Source: Labyrinthula sp. Ha (Eukaryota; Sar; Bigyra; Labyrinthulida; Labyrinthulaceae). From it: a stretch of 64,000 nucleotides of DNA. Positions within the stretch are counted from its first letter, which is position 1; each line of letters begins with the position of its first letter. The DNA is taken from positions 1,178,001 through 1,242,000 of the forward strand of contig JAALGZ010000001.1 of the NCBI GenBank assembly GCA_015227615.1, in the 5' to 3' direction. The notes below the pieces were generated by a model. It saw only the letters and a program-made list of their open reading frames with translations. It was not told the origin of the DNA and made no database searches. The translations under genes were made by a program, and so were the position numbers. Of the stretch, positions 32,218-44,872 are shown piece after piece.

Positions 32218-35200
32218 TATTTTATTGTTTGAATCTTCCTTTGGGCGTAATCAATATATTTAATACGTATTCTTATCGGAATGTCGGGATCCTGTTTCGA
32301 TTTCTAAAAGTTAATCGCCCAAAAGTATTCAGTTGATTTTGATTTTGTTTAAGTGGAGATATTATTGAGAATGTTCCCCAAAAAATTCTGACTAACCCGT
32401 TATAGAATTTTTAAAAGTTTTATTTGGATTTGGATAAGGGCAGAATTTCCCCTAAATGATAAATCAAAGAGACTGGAATGATTCTCTAATATCTTTAAGA
32501 CCTACCTGATGGGCACTAGAGTGTTGGTACAAGGTTTTTGTTCAACTCAAAATACTAAGCTTGGCTCTAGCCATTGAAAAAAATGAAGCATCAGCTATCA
32601 CTAGCTTTTCGCAGAAGTAATTTTTGATTGGTAATTTTCCACTGTTCTTAGTTCGCCACTCTTGCAGGGATAGTCGGAACCCGTTTGCTGAGATTTAAGT
32701 GAACCACATCTTTTGTCAAAAAAAAGCCTCAACGCACAGAAACCTTTTCCATATGACAATATCTACTTATTCTTGAGGCTGTGAAATAGGTTTGTTCAAA
32801 AATGTTTACCGCCCGCCCGTAGGGAAACCTGTTGTTGTCTCCCTACTATGCCATTGGGCAAGTCCTATGGCAGAACAGTAACAACTGAAAAAGGAACCAG
32901 ATAAACTCATATGAAAAAATAATGCTTTAGCTAACAAACTCTGAGCTCTTCATTGAATAAAAAAGCAAATTTTCCAATGCATTACCTAAGGAGACTGTTC
33001 TCGAACAACAGCATAACCAACATATCAAACAATGCTTCGACCTTATGGAACCAACGCACTGTTATATCATAATATAAAACGCGCTAGCACGTCAATTTTG
33101 AACCATCTGTCCTGGTACATAGTTTGATCCTAGAGTATTGGTACTTATCATATTCTTTTCAAGGGAAATAAACAGCAGATTAGTACATTTGGAAACCTTA
33201 TTTTCTGCTGATACATCGTCCAAGCTAAACATTTGGAGCCAAGCCAAATTTCCGGACTCGTCAGGAAGCAAAGAAAGAAATATCTTAAACAGAATTTTTA
33301 ATTTCAAAGAAAATCTCGGTTTGATTATGTTCAATAATGTTTGTAAAGAGAGGCCATGCATCCAATTATAATTTTTCGATAAACAAATGATTTTTATTTT
33401 GATTTTTATTATAAAGAAGAAATATAGGTTTTGGATTAAAATTATACAGATTTTAAGCTGCTTATCCATAGTATACAGGCCGATTTAACCTCTGGTATAG
33501 CGAATCAAACAGATTTTTAAATTATTTATGTTCCGAATAACATCCTTCATAGCATGTACGTTTGGCCCTGGAGCTATCCAGGGATAGAAGGCACCTTTTC
33601 CAAATGACACATTATTTTGAAAGATTTCACGAAGGGTAACATAAACCATTTTTCGAAATATTGCCCACAGAAACTTCGTTTAGTTTATGCTTCCTGATTA
33701 AGACTATTAGCTATCAATGAACAGAGTAGTGGGGCTATCAGAATCTACCATAAGAAATAGAAAAAAGCAAATTTAGCAATTAGTCACCAATAGAATAGAT
33801 TAGTACCCAGGTTTGGAGTATTTGCGTAGTTTGTGAGTAAGAATGATCTTGTAGTTTTCAATCTTCATGTGAACAGTACTAACAATAGTTGTCAAATGGC
33901 ACTGATATTGTGTAACTTCGATAGTTTACAGTTATCTGAGCTATTTACATAATATTAATGAGTTCTTATTTACTGTAATCAACGCAAAGCTGTTATTTAT
34001 TTAACTAACAAGTAGTTTTTCGAAAAACATTTTAAATACAACCAATTCCATATCCCAAGAGAGCACAACGATTTAGATCATGTTGATACTTTACTGGGGA
34101 AACTTACAACATGTCTACTCGCTTCATGTTGAAAAAGCATTACTATTTAAGAACCTAACATTGATGAAAATTATGCGCGACTTAATTATGTCATTGGGAA
34201 CCTCCTATTTAACTGAGACAACGTAATTCGTCATGATATAGTTCCATGAAAACTCTTCCGAGAACAAAACAAAACTATTCTTATTGACAATGATTAGATA
34301 AAATCTTTTTTGATAACACAGCAGTTGGATCAATGTAGATTTCTATCTTACCTTCAGCGCATATAATTAAAATGAACCAAAGTCACATTCTTTTAACATC
34401 GTCAGTACCTGACGTCATATGTTTCTTGAACATGATATAAAACAAAGCTCAGTTCATACTAAGCTTAGATATAAAAAAGCTAGGTACAATGCTAAACAAG
34501 AAACTGCGAGGGTTTTCCCGAACTAATTGCTAATGGAAATGCTAGTGCATCCGTAATATCCTAAGAGTAAGTAGGTCACAGGGTTAAGACAGATTTTTTA
34601 TAATTTGGCGATGTGGTTGAAACTAACCATTTTTGTGCGATTACTTTCCTTAAGGTAGGCTTAAGTACCAATAAGACTCTCAGACCACAGTAAGTAGATC
34701 TTAGTTAGTATAAGACCCCTTCATTTTATATCTTCCAGAAAGTTGAGGCAATCTACGAAGTAAATTAAACAATTAAAGCAAGCGAATCTCTCCAGTATAT
34801 TAAGGTCTTCTTCTTCAAGTATAATTCCTCTACATGGGACCACTTAGATCTCTTGCCGTTAGTTTGTTGATGCTATTTTCTGTAGGAATAAAGAAACATC
34901 ACCTTTTTGAACACGATATTTTCATTTCATCAATTTAATCAAGTGTAATTTAACAAATTTGAAGCGATTCTATGTGACCATACAAGGAGATTGCCTATAA
35001 GTTATTCTTAGTCGTGGTTTGTATGAATAGCTTTATTTAATTGCTGAGCAGTTGTTACCGAGATTCTAGATCTTCAGATGCGACAAAGCATTTTTAAAGT
35101 ATAAGAAATATATATCTTATGGATTTTTCCCATTGCTATTTCTTCTAATTCCAATTATGCTCAAAGAATATTATTTAAGTAGAACCACTGATCCTGGCCC

Positions 35201-37472
35201 ATAGGTTCTAGAATTTATTCTGTTCAGATGGCTGATGCTATGAAAAGATTTTAAGTAAAATCTCTAGGATAAAGCTATAATAAAAAGGATATTCAAATTT
35301 TCAAGACTAAATACCAAGGTATGTAGAAGATTCCATCCTTCAGAATCAACATTGTTGCTGCTTAAATGGCGAACCATAAGCTCGCAATGTAGGTTCACTT
35401 CAGAACTCAACGAAGAACCACTGCCTGAGCGGAAAAACTAACAGAAGGTAAAAATAACCTTTGCGGCCAAATACAAAATTTTTCGAAGAAACCGATATTT
35501 AGAATAATGCTTGTTGCAGTTACTGCTTACTATCATAGAGAGTTAAAATGGTTGTAAATACAACTACACATTTGTTAGAACCATTACAACTTACCAGGCA
35601 CTTAGAAGCTCTATATCTACAATCGGAACATAACTAACATAATCTGAAACATCTATAGCGTATTAAAACTTAGCATTTAACCTATGACCTCCTCAATTTA
35701 TTTAAATACTGGGGTGGCAAAATTTTGAGCACCACAATGAGTTTAGGATACTGTCTCTATACCCGGGTAGCTGCCTTGCTTTAATAAGTTGTCCATTGAA
35801 GTAGTAAATCTACTAAGTTCAAATTCTAAGCTTTTGTAGGTCATGTAAGGAAAATTGTGATAATTTTCCCAATTGTTCGGATAGGATTATTATGAAAAGT
35901 ATTTGTAAACATTCACCCACCTTGCTATATATCTCAACTTATATCAAAACAATGAAGTGCAATATAAATCAGCAAACAAGTGCTATTATCTATACATATA
36001 TAATATGAGCTTTGGTCAAATTCAGGAACATCAATAATTCATGCAAAGTTACATAACCACAAAGTAAAGCAATACTACCTCCATATTGATCGATTCTGAA
36101 GGCTTGCTATTCCTCGTGCTGGCTATAATAAAAACATAAATCCAAGTAAATTTTCTCCAGAAAGGAAAACTGATTTGAAACTACTAACTTTGACATATGT
36201 GTTATCCTACTTCTTGGGATTTATCAATGTATTCCCCAGGTTCCTTGATATTATACCAAGGAAGACAATGTGTACATTTTGTTTACAAGAAGATGCTTGA
36301 ACTTCTTCAACTCCCATGATAGTGCTCAACAAGAACAAAGGTTGAGCGAAGAATTGTAGTGCTTGATATGCAACGCTACCTCTCTGAAAAAGGTAGTAAA
36401 AAGATTTTTTTTTTGCAACGACTGTGTAAGTGAAACTGACATATGTAGTTCTTGATCTTTTCAAGCGCCACCATTTAAAATTAGTTGTTCTATTTTGATA
36501 AAATTGGCACAAGCAAAATGAAGCTTTTTTTGTAGTAACAACTAGGGATTGCGTTTAATTATTTGATAACTCATCAACAAGAAAATCTGCACATATTTTT
36601 CTTATGGATTGATTCCAATAGTTTTCAAACCATTTTGCTTGATTATTGATAGTCAATTGATAGTCAGAATAAAATCCGAATCAAAATAACTATCACATAA
36701 TTATTGACAATTTCTCTCAAATCCAATGACTAGTAGCAACTAAACAGTGTTGGAGATATTTCACTATAGCCCGTCTAGTAGGCTGCTTGCCATGTCATCT
36801 ACTATCTGTATGGACTTCCGTCCTTTTCCATTACTGAAAAATATTATGTTGCAGAATGAAATATTGAGGACAAGAGATCCACAAGCCGTTAAGCGGTTTT
36901 ATCCACCGATTTTTTAAGAAAAAAGAAGCAGATCATTCTATGAATACCCTAATTAAGAGTCTATAATGTATATTAAAAAGTTTGAACTACATAGATATTA
37001 ATACTGTAGATATTTGTTGAATTACAGTTTATGGGTCTCTAAAGTAACTAGAAAACTAATATAACAACCTAATAAAATAAATAAAAAATACTCAAAATCG
37101 ATGTAGAAATATAACAACAAGAAGATAGGCTTAGAGTTAGTTGTGGATTAATATGTTCATTGGACTAACTGTTGAGAATAAAGTGAGAATATTTATGAAG
37201 TACTTTGATTAATAAGCGTTAAGTTGAGATATTTATAAAGTACCTTGGGAGATAAAAAGAGAACGTTAATGAATATGTAGTAGGTTGATAAGTTGTTCTT
37301 GATAGTATTTTCTGTAACTAGTGTTTATACACTTATATTACCAAGAATAACATAAACCAAAAACTAAAGAGAAAATTTAGGGTTGGTTTGGATACTATTT
37401 TTTAAAGTATTCAACCATTTAAAAGTTTTTTGTTCATAACACTAACAATAAGTGATAATACTGAGTATGAAC
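32218..37472. other. Gene-poor stretch
   Basis: About 5.2 kb with no gene I can support. The longest frames (minus 33092-33469 and minus about 36207-36557) are of the length chance gives at this base composition and match nothing I know. A full palindromic TGACGTCA occurs near 34409 but with no gene nearby. The last 500 bases, next to IFT22, are distinctly more AT-rich. Confidence 0.4.
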
Positions 37473-37925
37473 TCATAATTTATCCACAAAGCGTTCAAAA
37501 CTTTTCCTCACCTTTCCTATGTTTTCATACCTAGCTTCACAAAAACTAACTTCATATTGAATATCCATATCAAGTCTTATTCCTTCTCGACTCCAAGATA
37601 CTATCATACACCTTCCATTCAAGTCTCCCATAACCTGCTCAAACCAATCCAAATATTTCTTAACTTGACTTCTATGCTCAACATTATCTCCATCGAATAC
37701 TAATATAACTCCATCTACTCCCTTTGAACAAACCCTCCAGCTTTTCTCATACTTGACGTCTCCAGCTGTATCCCATAGTTGAATATCTCTAAACTCAACG
37801 ATTCTTACTCCTTTAGTTTTTTTATATTCATGTTCTTCTATATTTCTTACTTTTGGTGTATCTGAAAGAACAGAAGCAAGTAAAGTTTTTCCTCCTTTTT
37901 TTGGACCCACAAGAATGAACTTCAT
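37473..37925 (-). CDS. IFT22: IFT22 (RABL5) intraflagellar transport small GTPase
   Basis: A 150-residue Rab-like protein of IFT-B, the complex that carries cargo to the ciliary tip. Seen: P-loop FILVGPKKGGKT (the family has ILFVGPCESGKT), TKGVRIVEF (family TQGVRILEF), LWDTAGDVKYEKSW (family LWDCGGD.KFE.CW), and GVILVFDGDN.EHR (family GVVIVFNAD..SHR). The usual NKxD guanine motif is absent, as in known IFT22. It is a little shorter than human IFT22 (185), ending right after the last helix. The ATG is at 37925, 53 bases downstream of the zinc-finger gene stop on the same strand. It is the best evidence that this organism builds a cilium. Confidence 0.88.
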   Translation of the reverse strand: MKFILVGPKKGGKTLLASVLSDTPKVRNIEEHEYKKTKGVRIVEFRDIQLWDTAGDVKYEKSWRVCSKGVDGVILVFDGDNVEHRSQVKKYLDWFEQVMGDLNGRCMIVSWSREGIRLDMDIQYEVSFCEARYENIGKVRKSFERFVDKL

Positions 37926-37978
37926 ATATATTCCTAATAAACGGTTAACTTATTAGAAACAAGAATAGATAGAATAAA

Positions 37979-38776
37979 CTATTTTACAAAACTTATAGAA
38001 GAACTAATATTTGTTATATCTGTTTCTTCTTCTTTATGTGATATTTCTGTAGAACTATCTTTTGCAAATATATCGTCAAAATTAACTTCCCCAATATCCA
38101 AATCAAGTCCATCAAAAGGCATTTGTTCTTTAAAATCTATATCTAGAGAGAGTAAACTACTTCCGCAATCTTCTATTCCAAGAGTAGGAAATAACATATC
38201 CTGACAAAACGGATCAAACACATCCACTTCTTTATGTACTTTTTCCTGTTGTATAACTTCTGTTTGTTCTTTTTGTGGTTGTTGTTCTTTCTTTTGCTGT
38301 TTTCTTTTCCTCTTAGACTGCATTTGTCTTAATCTTTTTCTTTCATGTGTCTTTTCATGTGCATTTCTATTACTTGCTTGTGCAAAAGTTCTTGAGCACC
38401 CATGTTCTCTGCATTGAAAAGGTTTTTCTCCTGTATGTGTTCTCATATGTGTTTTCACATTTGCTTTATATCCAAAACTCTTCTTACAAATTGGACACTC
38501 ATATTCTTTTTTTTTATTATGTACTACCATATGCCTTGTAAGTTTACTTTTTTCAAAAAAAGCTCTTCCACATCCAGGTTCTTGACAAACGTGTTTTCTT
38601 ACTCTATGTATAAGTTTATGCTTTCTTAATAACTTTTTAGTTGAAAAAGAAAGATTACAACCTTCTGTATGGCATATAAACGTTGCTTTAGGAGGTTTCC
38701 AAAGAGATAAAGGAGGTTGCAAGTCAACTCTTACTAAGGAGGGTAAACTTGCTGCCGATGGTTTTTCTTTGTTCAT
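37979..38776 (-). CDS. C2H2 zinc-finger transcription factor, four fingers
   Basis: A 265-residue probable DNA-binding regulator. Four C2H2 fingers lie in tandem at residues 35-57, 64-86, 94-114 and 122-144; the third and fourth are joined by a canonical HTGEKPF linker. Three of the fingers have the C-x4-C spacing seen in TFIIIA, YY1 and similar factors. A basic KR-rich segment (145-170) would serve as a nuclear signal, followed by a glutamine/lysine stretch and an acidic C-terminal third (for example [17 protein letters not shown]) that resembles an activation domain. The start is the ATG at 38776. The target genes cannot be inferred. It sits just upstream of IFT22 in the same orientation. 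Confidence 0.88.
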   Translation of the reverse strand: MNKEKPSAASLPSLVRVDLQPPLSLWKPPKATFICHTEGCNLSFSTKKLLRKHKLIHRVRKHVCQEPGCGRAFFEKSKLTRHMVVHNKKKEYECPICKKSFGYKANVKTHMRTHTGEKPFQCREHGCSRTFAQASNRNAHEKTHERKRLRQMQSKRKRKQQKKEQQPQKEQTEVIQQEKVHKEVDVFDPFCQDMLFPTLGIEDCGSSLLSLDIDFKEQMPFDGLDLDIGEVNFDDIFAKDSSTEISHKEEETDITNISSSISFVK

Positions 38777-40307
38777 AAGATATTCTTTTATTCATTAACG
38801 TTGCAACCTCCAGAGATGACTTCAGATGCGATTTTATTGTTCAAGTTGCTTGGTTTCGTGTTTTCAAGTTAGTTTTATTCACAAATATTTATATGAGGGG
38901 ACAAATTCCCGTCGTTTTAGTGATACTTTTATTTGTGAATAATTTCATTGTTTTACCTTTGAATTCAAACATGGATCACTTTGGATGGCTTATTTGGACA
39001 GCACTTGAATTCATCCAATCAAATTAAAATTTCAATGCAGTTGATTTTTGAATTATTGATTTGTGAATGTTTTGATATTTCATAAGATCTACTTGAGGGA
39101 AAATAGACCTAATAAAAAAACAATTATTGGCAATAGGTTCTCAAATACGCGATAGGGAGAACCAACCCTCATTTCAAATGATAAAAATATTTATAACTTA
39201 TATCACCTTAGATGCCTTTTGTCATATACAATAGTTTCTTATGTATTAAAAACCAATAAAGAAATTTATAGCTTCCCTAAAAGTTATGAAATGCAAATCT
39301 CTTTCGCTACCTTGTTCTAGATTGTAAGTGCAGGTTATTGTTAAGCTCAAAAATACTGGGATGAACTTGATTTCCGTGAAAATAAACTTTCAAACTGTGA
39401 GTGACGAAACTGGAGCTCTATACCTCTGTACCTCTGCACTGGAAGCCCTAAAAAGGATGCACACAGGCAAATGAGCTAGTGTCTTAGTCCTGGTCAGATT
39501 TAGGATTTCAATAAGGGAGGTAAATGAGAAAAAGATTGTTTATGTTTCAAGTGTCTTAAATTATTATTAGCCTTGAACCGATTAAAGTATGAAAATGTTA
39601 AACATAACAGAGACTCTCTAAGGGTTTGTAGTGGTTAGTAAAATCAAAAAAGAGCAAGGATAACTCGTTCGTAGTCTAATTAGGCAAAGTTTTCTTTTTC
39701 CTGGGTGTAGCCCTTTTCTTCGATGATATTAGGCCAAGATAGATGTTGTGTGCAACAAGCTTGTAATTGAGCATTACTAAACTGTTGTAAATATATATTA
39801 ATGCTAATGTAATGCTTCATTAAAAATTATCTTCCTAGCATCAGACCAGACGTTATCTTATTAACATGCATACACAACAAAAGATTCTTTTACAACTTGC
39901 CATACAGAATGAGGTTAACATTAACCTGCACAACAAGACCTATATTAGGCATTATAATCCTTGACTTGCTTAAAAACTCACCATAGACAAATATGTTAAT
40001 GCTTTAGGCTCTTCTTGGGCTATAATAGGGTTAGCTCTATATAACACATACAATGAAACCCAAAGTTAGTTAAGGTTTCTACACAACGGTAACGACAATA
40101 CCGTATAATTTCAAGGTTTACTGCTGGTACTATAAATACTAAAACTAGACTAATGGAACATGACTCTAAAAGGCATAAAGTTACAAAGCTCTCTTTAGGT
40201 TGACACGAGTTAAGTTAGTCATTGGCAAGAGCTCATATATTTTCCCGGTTGTGTCTTAACCTTCTCTCAGTTTATTGTTTTTGGTACAGATTAGGTGTGT
40301 TTATCGA

Positions 40308-40392
40308 GATAACAAGAGCTTCTCGAGAAGGATTTTATCAAAATATTTGTATTGCTAGATAGCAAGAGGGTTCTTCACGAGAAACTCTTGTT
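40308..40392. repeat. Short dispersed element, copy B, with inverted-repeat arms
   Basis: Arms 40311-40327 (AACAAGAGCTTCTCGAG) and 40376-40392 are reverse complements at 15 of 17 positions and enclose 48 bases. The left part resembles the element near 15593. The size and form fit a very small non-autonomous inverted-repeat element or a structured RNA; nothing decides between these. Confidence 0.4.
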
Positions 40393-40772
40393 AAGACTCT
40401 CTCGTTAAACATGTTAAGTACAGATACAAATTCTTGGAACGTAATGTTCTATTTTACTGAATAGTTTTTTTTGTCTCTGGAGAAAATCCTATTTAGTTCC
40501 ATAAGGGATTACCTATACATATTCTTTGAAGTAACTAACAGAAAGAATATAACTACCTTAAGACAATGTGTAGCAGATTATTCATTAGATATATAGATTG
40601 GAAAGATGATTTAGAACAATTCCTAATTTAAGACCAGAAAGAAAAGTCACCAAATTCTCTTTTTGATTTTCTTAAGATGTAGAAAAAAAGCTCAGTAAAT
40701 TCTCTTTTCCATATTAATTCTCATGTTGGATAGCCTGAAGTCGTCATGAATTAGTAATTCAATATTATTGGG

Positions 40773-40792
40773 ATATATATATATATATATAT
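40773..40792. repeat. (AT)10 microsatellite
   Basis: Ten uninterrupted AT units, about 80 bases upstream of the UXT-like start codon. Confidence 0.9.
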
Positions 40793-40875
40793 GTTGAGAA
40801 TATTTGGTTTTATTTTATATAATAAAACAATGAAACTATACCGTTATACCATTATTTCATGGATAATTAGCAATA

Positions 40876-41291
40876 ATGAAAAAACAATTAATGAATTGGA
40901 AGACAATAAGTAACAAATACATATCATACCATGAAATCACTCGATTTAACTCAGAAACACTTTCAAACTTACAACAGCACATTCAGAAGCTCCAGAAATA
41001 CAATAAACATCTCTTACTTCTATTACTCCGTCAAAAGGACACCAAACCAACACTTGCAGTGACCCTCCCTTCCAACACACCTGTTTATTCACTTATTTCT
41101 GAAATTGTATTTCTTCTTATTATTTTTATATTTAGCAAAAAAGTTATAATGAAGATGTTTATCGTTCATTTCTGTTTTTCAATGATACACCAATTCCTTT
41201 GAATTTGTCCGTTGGAACTGTAGTTGTCCGTTACGGGTATGAACTAGAACTAACCGTTGAGAGAGAGTTAACGAAAATAAAATGGAATTGA
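40876..41291 (+). CDS. Small prefoldin/UXT-like protein (two exons)
   Basis: Exons 40876-41106 and 41136-41291 flank a 29-nt intron (GTATTT..TTTAG) and encode 128 residues ending at TGA 41289-41291. The first half is a helix likely to form a coiled coil (ETLSNLQQHIQKLQKYNKHL). The second half has two predicted beta strands and a helix: PLNLSVGTVVVRYGYELELT then VERELTKI, similar in shape to the prefoldin-alpha/UXT hairpin (YV.LGYGF.LELTL.EAL.FI). The family assignment is tentative. The end overlaps the ATG of the next gene by ten bases on the same strand. Confidence 0.55.
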
Positions 41292-44200
41292 AAAAATTGA
41301 ACTTACTATGTGAGGAAATATGTCTTCAATATGATAGAGGTTGTTCCTGTAAGGAGATATGTGGAACTGTAAATCTGGTTCTTGGAACGACAGCGGGAGT
41401 TCAGTGGAATGATGTTATTTTACTGAATAATACCAACTTTGGAACAGAAGCATATGAGTTACGAGAAAAATATGTGCAATTTCAACGATGTGGAATAAGA
41501 ATATATCACGTTGTAAGAAAAATGTTCACACCAGAGCTGTCTGTTATGAAACAAGTTCTAATGCTAAGGGTCTACGGAGTAAAAATGTGTGCAGTTGGTC
41601 TTAAGAACTTAGGAAATATAGAAGAGTCTTTCAACCAGCATCAAAACTTGTTGATAGAAGTTGTACGTGGCTACCTACGAACAGCCAGGAAATGGAAAAC
41701 TTTGTTTGGACAGGATGAAGAGTTTCCTTACAAGTGTTTCTTACTTGCTGAGGAGTCTCTTCCTTTCTTGGACTCCATGAGTATTTGTGCGAACATTTGG
41801 GGTAAGGAGAATGCATTGACCGACGCATTCTGTGAGGAGTTATTTGTGTCAGCTGCATGTTTAACTAGATACGAAATAAAATGGTTGAATTTAGAAAACG
41901 AAGAAGAGTCCACTAGGGATGTGCAAAGGGCAACAATAAGATGGGTGCGAAAAAATTCTCTTGAACAGCTTTGCTCGTCACAACCATATCTCTTGTTTAC
42001 GTTGATTTCAACACTGAGAGAACTAGCGATGATTCTCTATAGGGAAAAGAAATTTCTTCGAGAGGCTCTGACGCTGTTGCTATTTATTTCTAACTTATAC
42101 AACTCACTGCGTGTTAGGGAAAGACTTGTTTGTTTCGAAGAAAAACAAAAAGAAAAGGATGATCTTATTCTCTGTGCGGAGATTTATGTTTTGTTGAATG
42201 AACCAGAAAAGGCTGAGGGGGTAATACTCACCTTCCATGAAATAACCGAAAAGGATTTTGTGCTAATGAAGAATACAGAAGATCATTCTTCCCTGCAGAG
42301 TACAAAATGTTTGAAAATGTATAAGTTTTCGTCGTTGAAGATTCTCTTAGTGGAGTTTCACATATTGTTGAATAAATCCAAGGAGCATTGTGAAGTTTTT
42401 CAGGCCTTAGCTGATCAATTGAACAAAGTTATGGATACCTTAAGGCAGGAATTTACCCAGTTGAATGAAGCCATACCTGCGGTTAAGTTGGTTAGACCTT
42501 GCTGCCTGGAATACTTGCAACTTTGTGGATTTAAAGAGGAATGTCTAGAGACCGGATACTTTTCTTTGGAAAAGTTTTTGAGGAAAAAATTAGTGGAACA
42601 GACTAGTGCGGAACCTGAGGAGGAGGGTGAAGCTCAGAATCATAGCAATGAGACAGTGGAAAGTTCTGTGGAACAAACTCTAATTGAAGGGAAAATTCAA
42701 GTACTTTTTTTATTAGAGAGGTATGAGAAAAACACGTCCAGGAAAGCTTGTGATGGGATTATCTGGGGCATGTTTCTCAGGCCTTTACGCACGGAGCTTG
42801 CTTCGTCTGGGTCACTATCTCATAAAGTTGATGTTTTAGTGGTTCTTTGGCACAAAATTTCGGATTTGCTACAAACGAAGGAATATATGGAAGCGAGGCT
42901 ATATTTGGAGTATATTGTAGATATTTTCCCCGGTAACTACTTCTCAGAGTTAACTAGCCTCAAAATTGTATGCTCAGTTGCTAAGGCTTACTCCAATTTG
43001 GCCTACATTGAGGGACTACATCTATCTACCGCCATTACTGATATAAGTGAAAAGCCAAAAAGACTTGCAGCAGCCTTATCTCACATTTTAGAGGCCCTTA
43101 CCCTGCTGAATATGTTTCTAGAGAAAAATAGTATATCTGAAGACTGTGAACCCCAGCTGTTTTTTCTCAAGGATAACTGTACCTGTTTGCACTTTAGATT
43201 ATCACTGTTGGAGCTTTGCGCAAAGAGATCTATAGATATAGAAACAAGTAATTCAATCGAAAACAAACTGTTGTTTCAAAACTTAGATTCTTTATCTAGT
43301 AGACCCGAGCTCCTTTTAAAATGTATAACTCAGATAATAGATGATCTTCAATCAAGCGAGGGTTTAAATATATTTGATGAAATATTGGAATATGCTATAG
43401 ATCACTTAATGAAAGCCTCAAGAGCTGAGATAAAGGCTTACATAGTACCTTTAATTTTGGTTCAAGTAAGAGTGAAGCTGCTTCTTTCTCCCTTCTCGGG
43501 CCTTATCAGGGTTCTAGAGAGGGAAAATTCTTGTCCTGCATCTTTTCAGGTATCCGTTAATGGTTACTTGGACTCAGTTTTCAGTGATGAAACTGGAGTT
43601 GACAATAACTTATTGAAACTTGTGGGCCTAGGTTGGTCAGTTAGCATGTTACTAGAAAAACTGGCAACCACAGTACTCCCATTCCTTAATACAAAAAAAA
43701 CTAAAAGTGTTCCAGTTGAAGCATTAAGAAGCCTTTTGGAAATTGGTTGGAACCTTGGGATAACTCTTAGCAAATTAAGCGATGTCTTTGACATAGATTT
43801 TGGGCAGGTTAGGCTGTTCTTGAGCTCTTCGTTTCAAGATCTTCCATGCTCATTTAACCATGTGGTTCTAGAACTCCTTGGAAGTTGTTGTGTCTTTTGG
43901 AAGTTCATGGTGAAAGATCCGACATTCTGCGTTGATGACACTGACGCGGAGAGAGAAGGCACGGTATGTCGTTTAGAGCAGCATCACATATTAATTTCGA
44001 CTTACCTTAAACTGTATGCCATTGAAGCTCTTAGTCGTCTTAAGAAATTTGACAGTGGTGTGCTTTCTCTAGAACAGACTGGATATTTTCAACTGATTCA
44101 ACCTAGATGCCAAGCCATTATAAACTCTTCTTGGTTTGAACCGTGTTCCCATATGAATTCCGTCCAGGTGCAGGAAATTAATGATTTAAATAACCTTTTC

Positions 44201-44859
44201 TTAGTGGTTAGAATAATTTCAACCCTGCAGTCTGTTACTTACACTGACGAAGATATAGAAATGCATGACTTGCTGTCAATGGTGAACCGAGTAGTCATTC
44301 CCGGAAGTCTTTCGTTTGACTTTTGGGTGCCTATTGCTGAACTTATCGCAGCATCTGGTGCCACGGAGGCTGCAAAGGTAAAATCTATTTTTCTTTCCCC
44401 TTTAGAGTTTACTCCAAAAATGTTTTCAACTAGCTTGTACCGCTGAGGATCCTAATTTTCATCAAGTATTCCAACTTTGTTTCAAGATATACTCGCTACA
44501 AACCTCGAACGACGGCAAGTTAGAGTTTTTGGCTGTAATATTTCAGCTGTTGTTCCCGATAGAAGATATTATTAAAATACTTATTGGTAAATTTAGTTCA
44601 AATCAGGAAATTTGCACGGTTATTGACTTCTTGAGTTCTGAAGGTTGGAATCAAGTAAGTCTTACCTCTTCGCATTATCTTACAGGCTGTAAGAAAGCAT
44701 AGTCTGAGTCCAAGTGAGAAACAAAGTTGGTTTGAAAATAGTATCCGCTTATTAGGAATAATAGAAAACATTCCTTCCTACCCGGTGAAGAAGAAGCTAA
44801 GTCAAATGAGGAAACAAATCAAACAATTCAAACTGAAGCAGAAAGAAAACCTAACATAA
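41282..44859 (+). CDS. Large helical-repeat protein, ZIP4/SPO22/TEX11-like
   Basis: Exons 41282-44377, 44406-44654 and 44686-44859, joined by 28- and 31-nt introns (GTAAAA..TTTAG and GTAAGT..TACAG, both phase 0), encode 1172 residues. The protein is almost wholly helical, with TPR-like spacing. The end, SSEGWNQAVRKHSLSPSEKQ followed by WFENSIRLLG and a basic helix, resembles the SPO22/ZIP4/TEX11 C-terminus (WN.GV......AE.W...AL.LL...). The N-terminal VMKQVLMLRVYGVKMCAVGL also fits that family. ZIP4 acts in meiotic crossover formation; if correct, this implies meiosis. The family is fast-evolving and the evidence is pattern only. The ATG at 41282 lies inside the end of the upstream gene, so the true start may be later. 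Confidence 0.6.
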
Positions 44860-44872
44860 GAAAAATTTCAAC

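Larger units (their letters stand above)
38777..40875. other. Gene-poor stretch
   Basis: About 2.1 kb without a supportable gene. It contains the inverted-repeat element at 40308-40392 and a (TA)n microsatellite, both listed separately. Confidence 0.4.

Noticed and set aside
32536-32552. tRNA T-arm-like stem and loop
   Set aside because: A five-base stem around TTCAACT is present, but no matching acceptor stem, D-arm or anticodon arm lies upstream. No tRNA gene was found in the window.
33092-33469. Minus ORF of 125 codons
   Set aside because: Low-complexity Ile/Lys/Phe-rich start and no recognisable domain; likely chance in AT-rich DNA.
36207-36557. Minus frame of about 117 codons
   Set aside because: Although long for the gap, chance predicts a few such frames over 35 kb of gap DNA in six frames; the start is not an ATG and no domain is visible.
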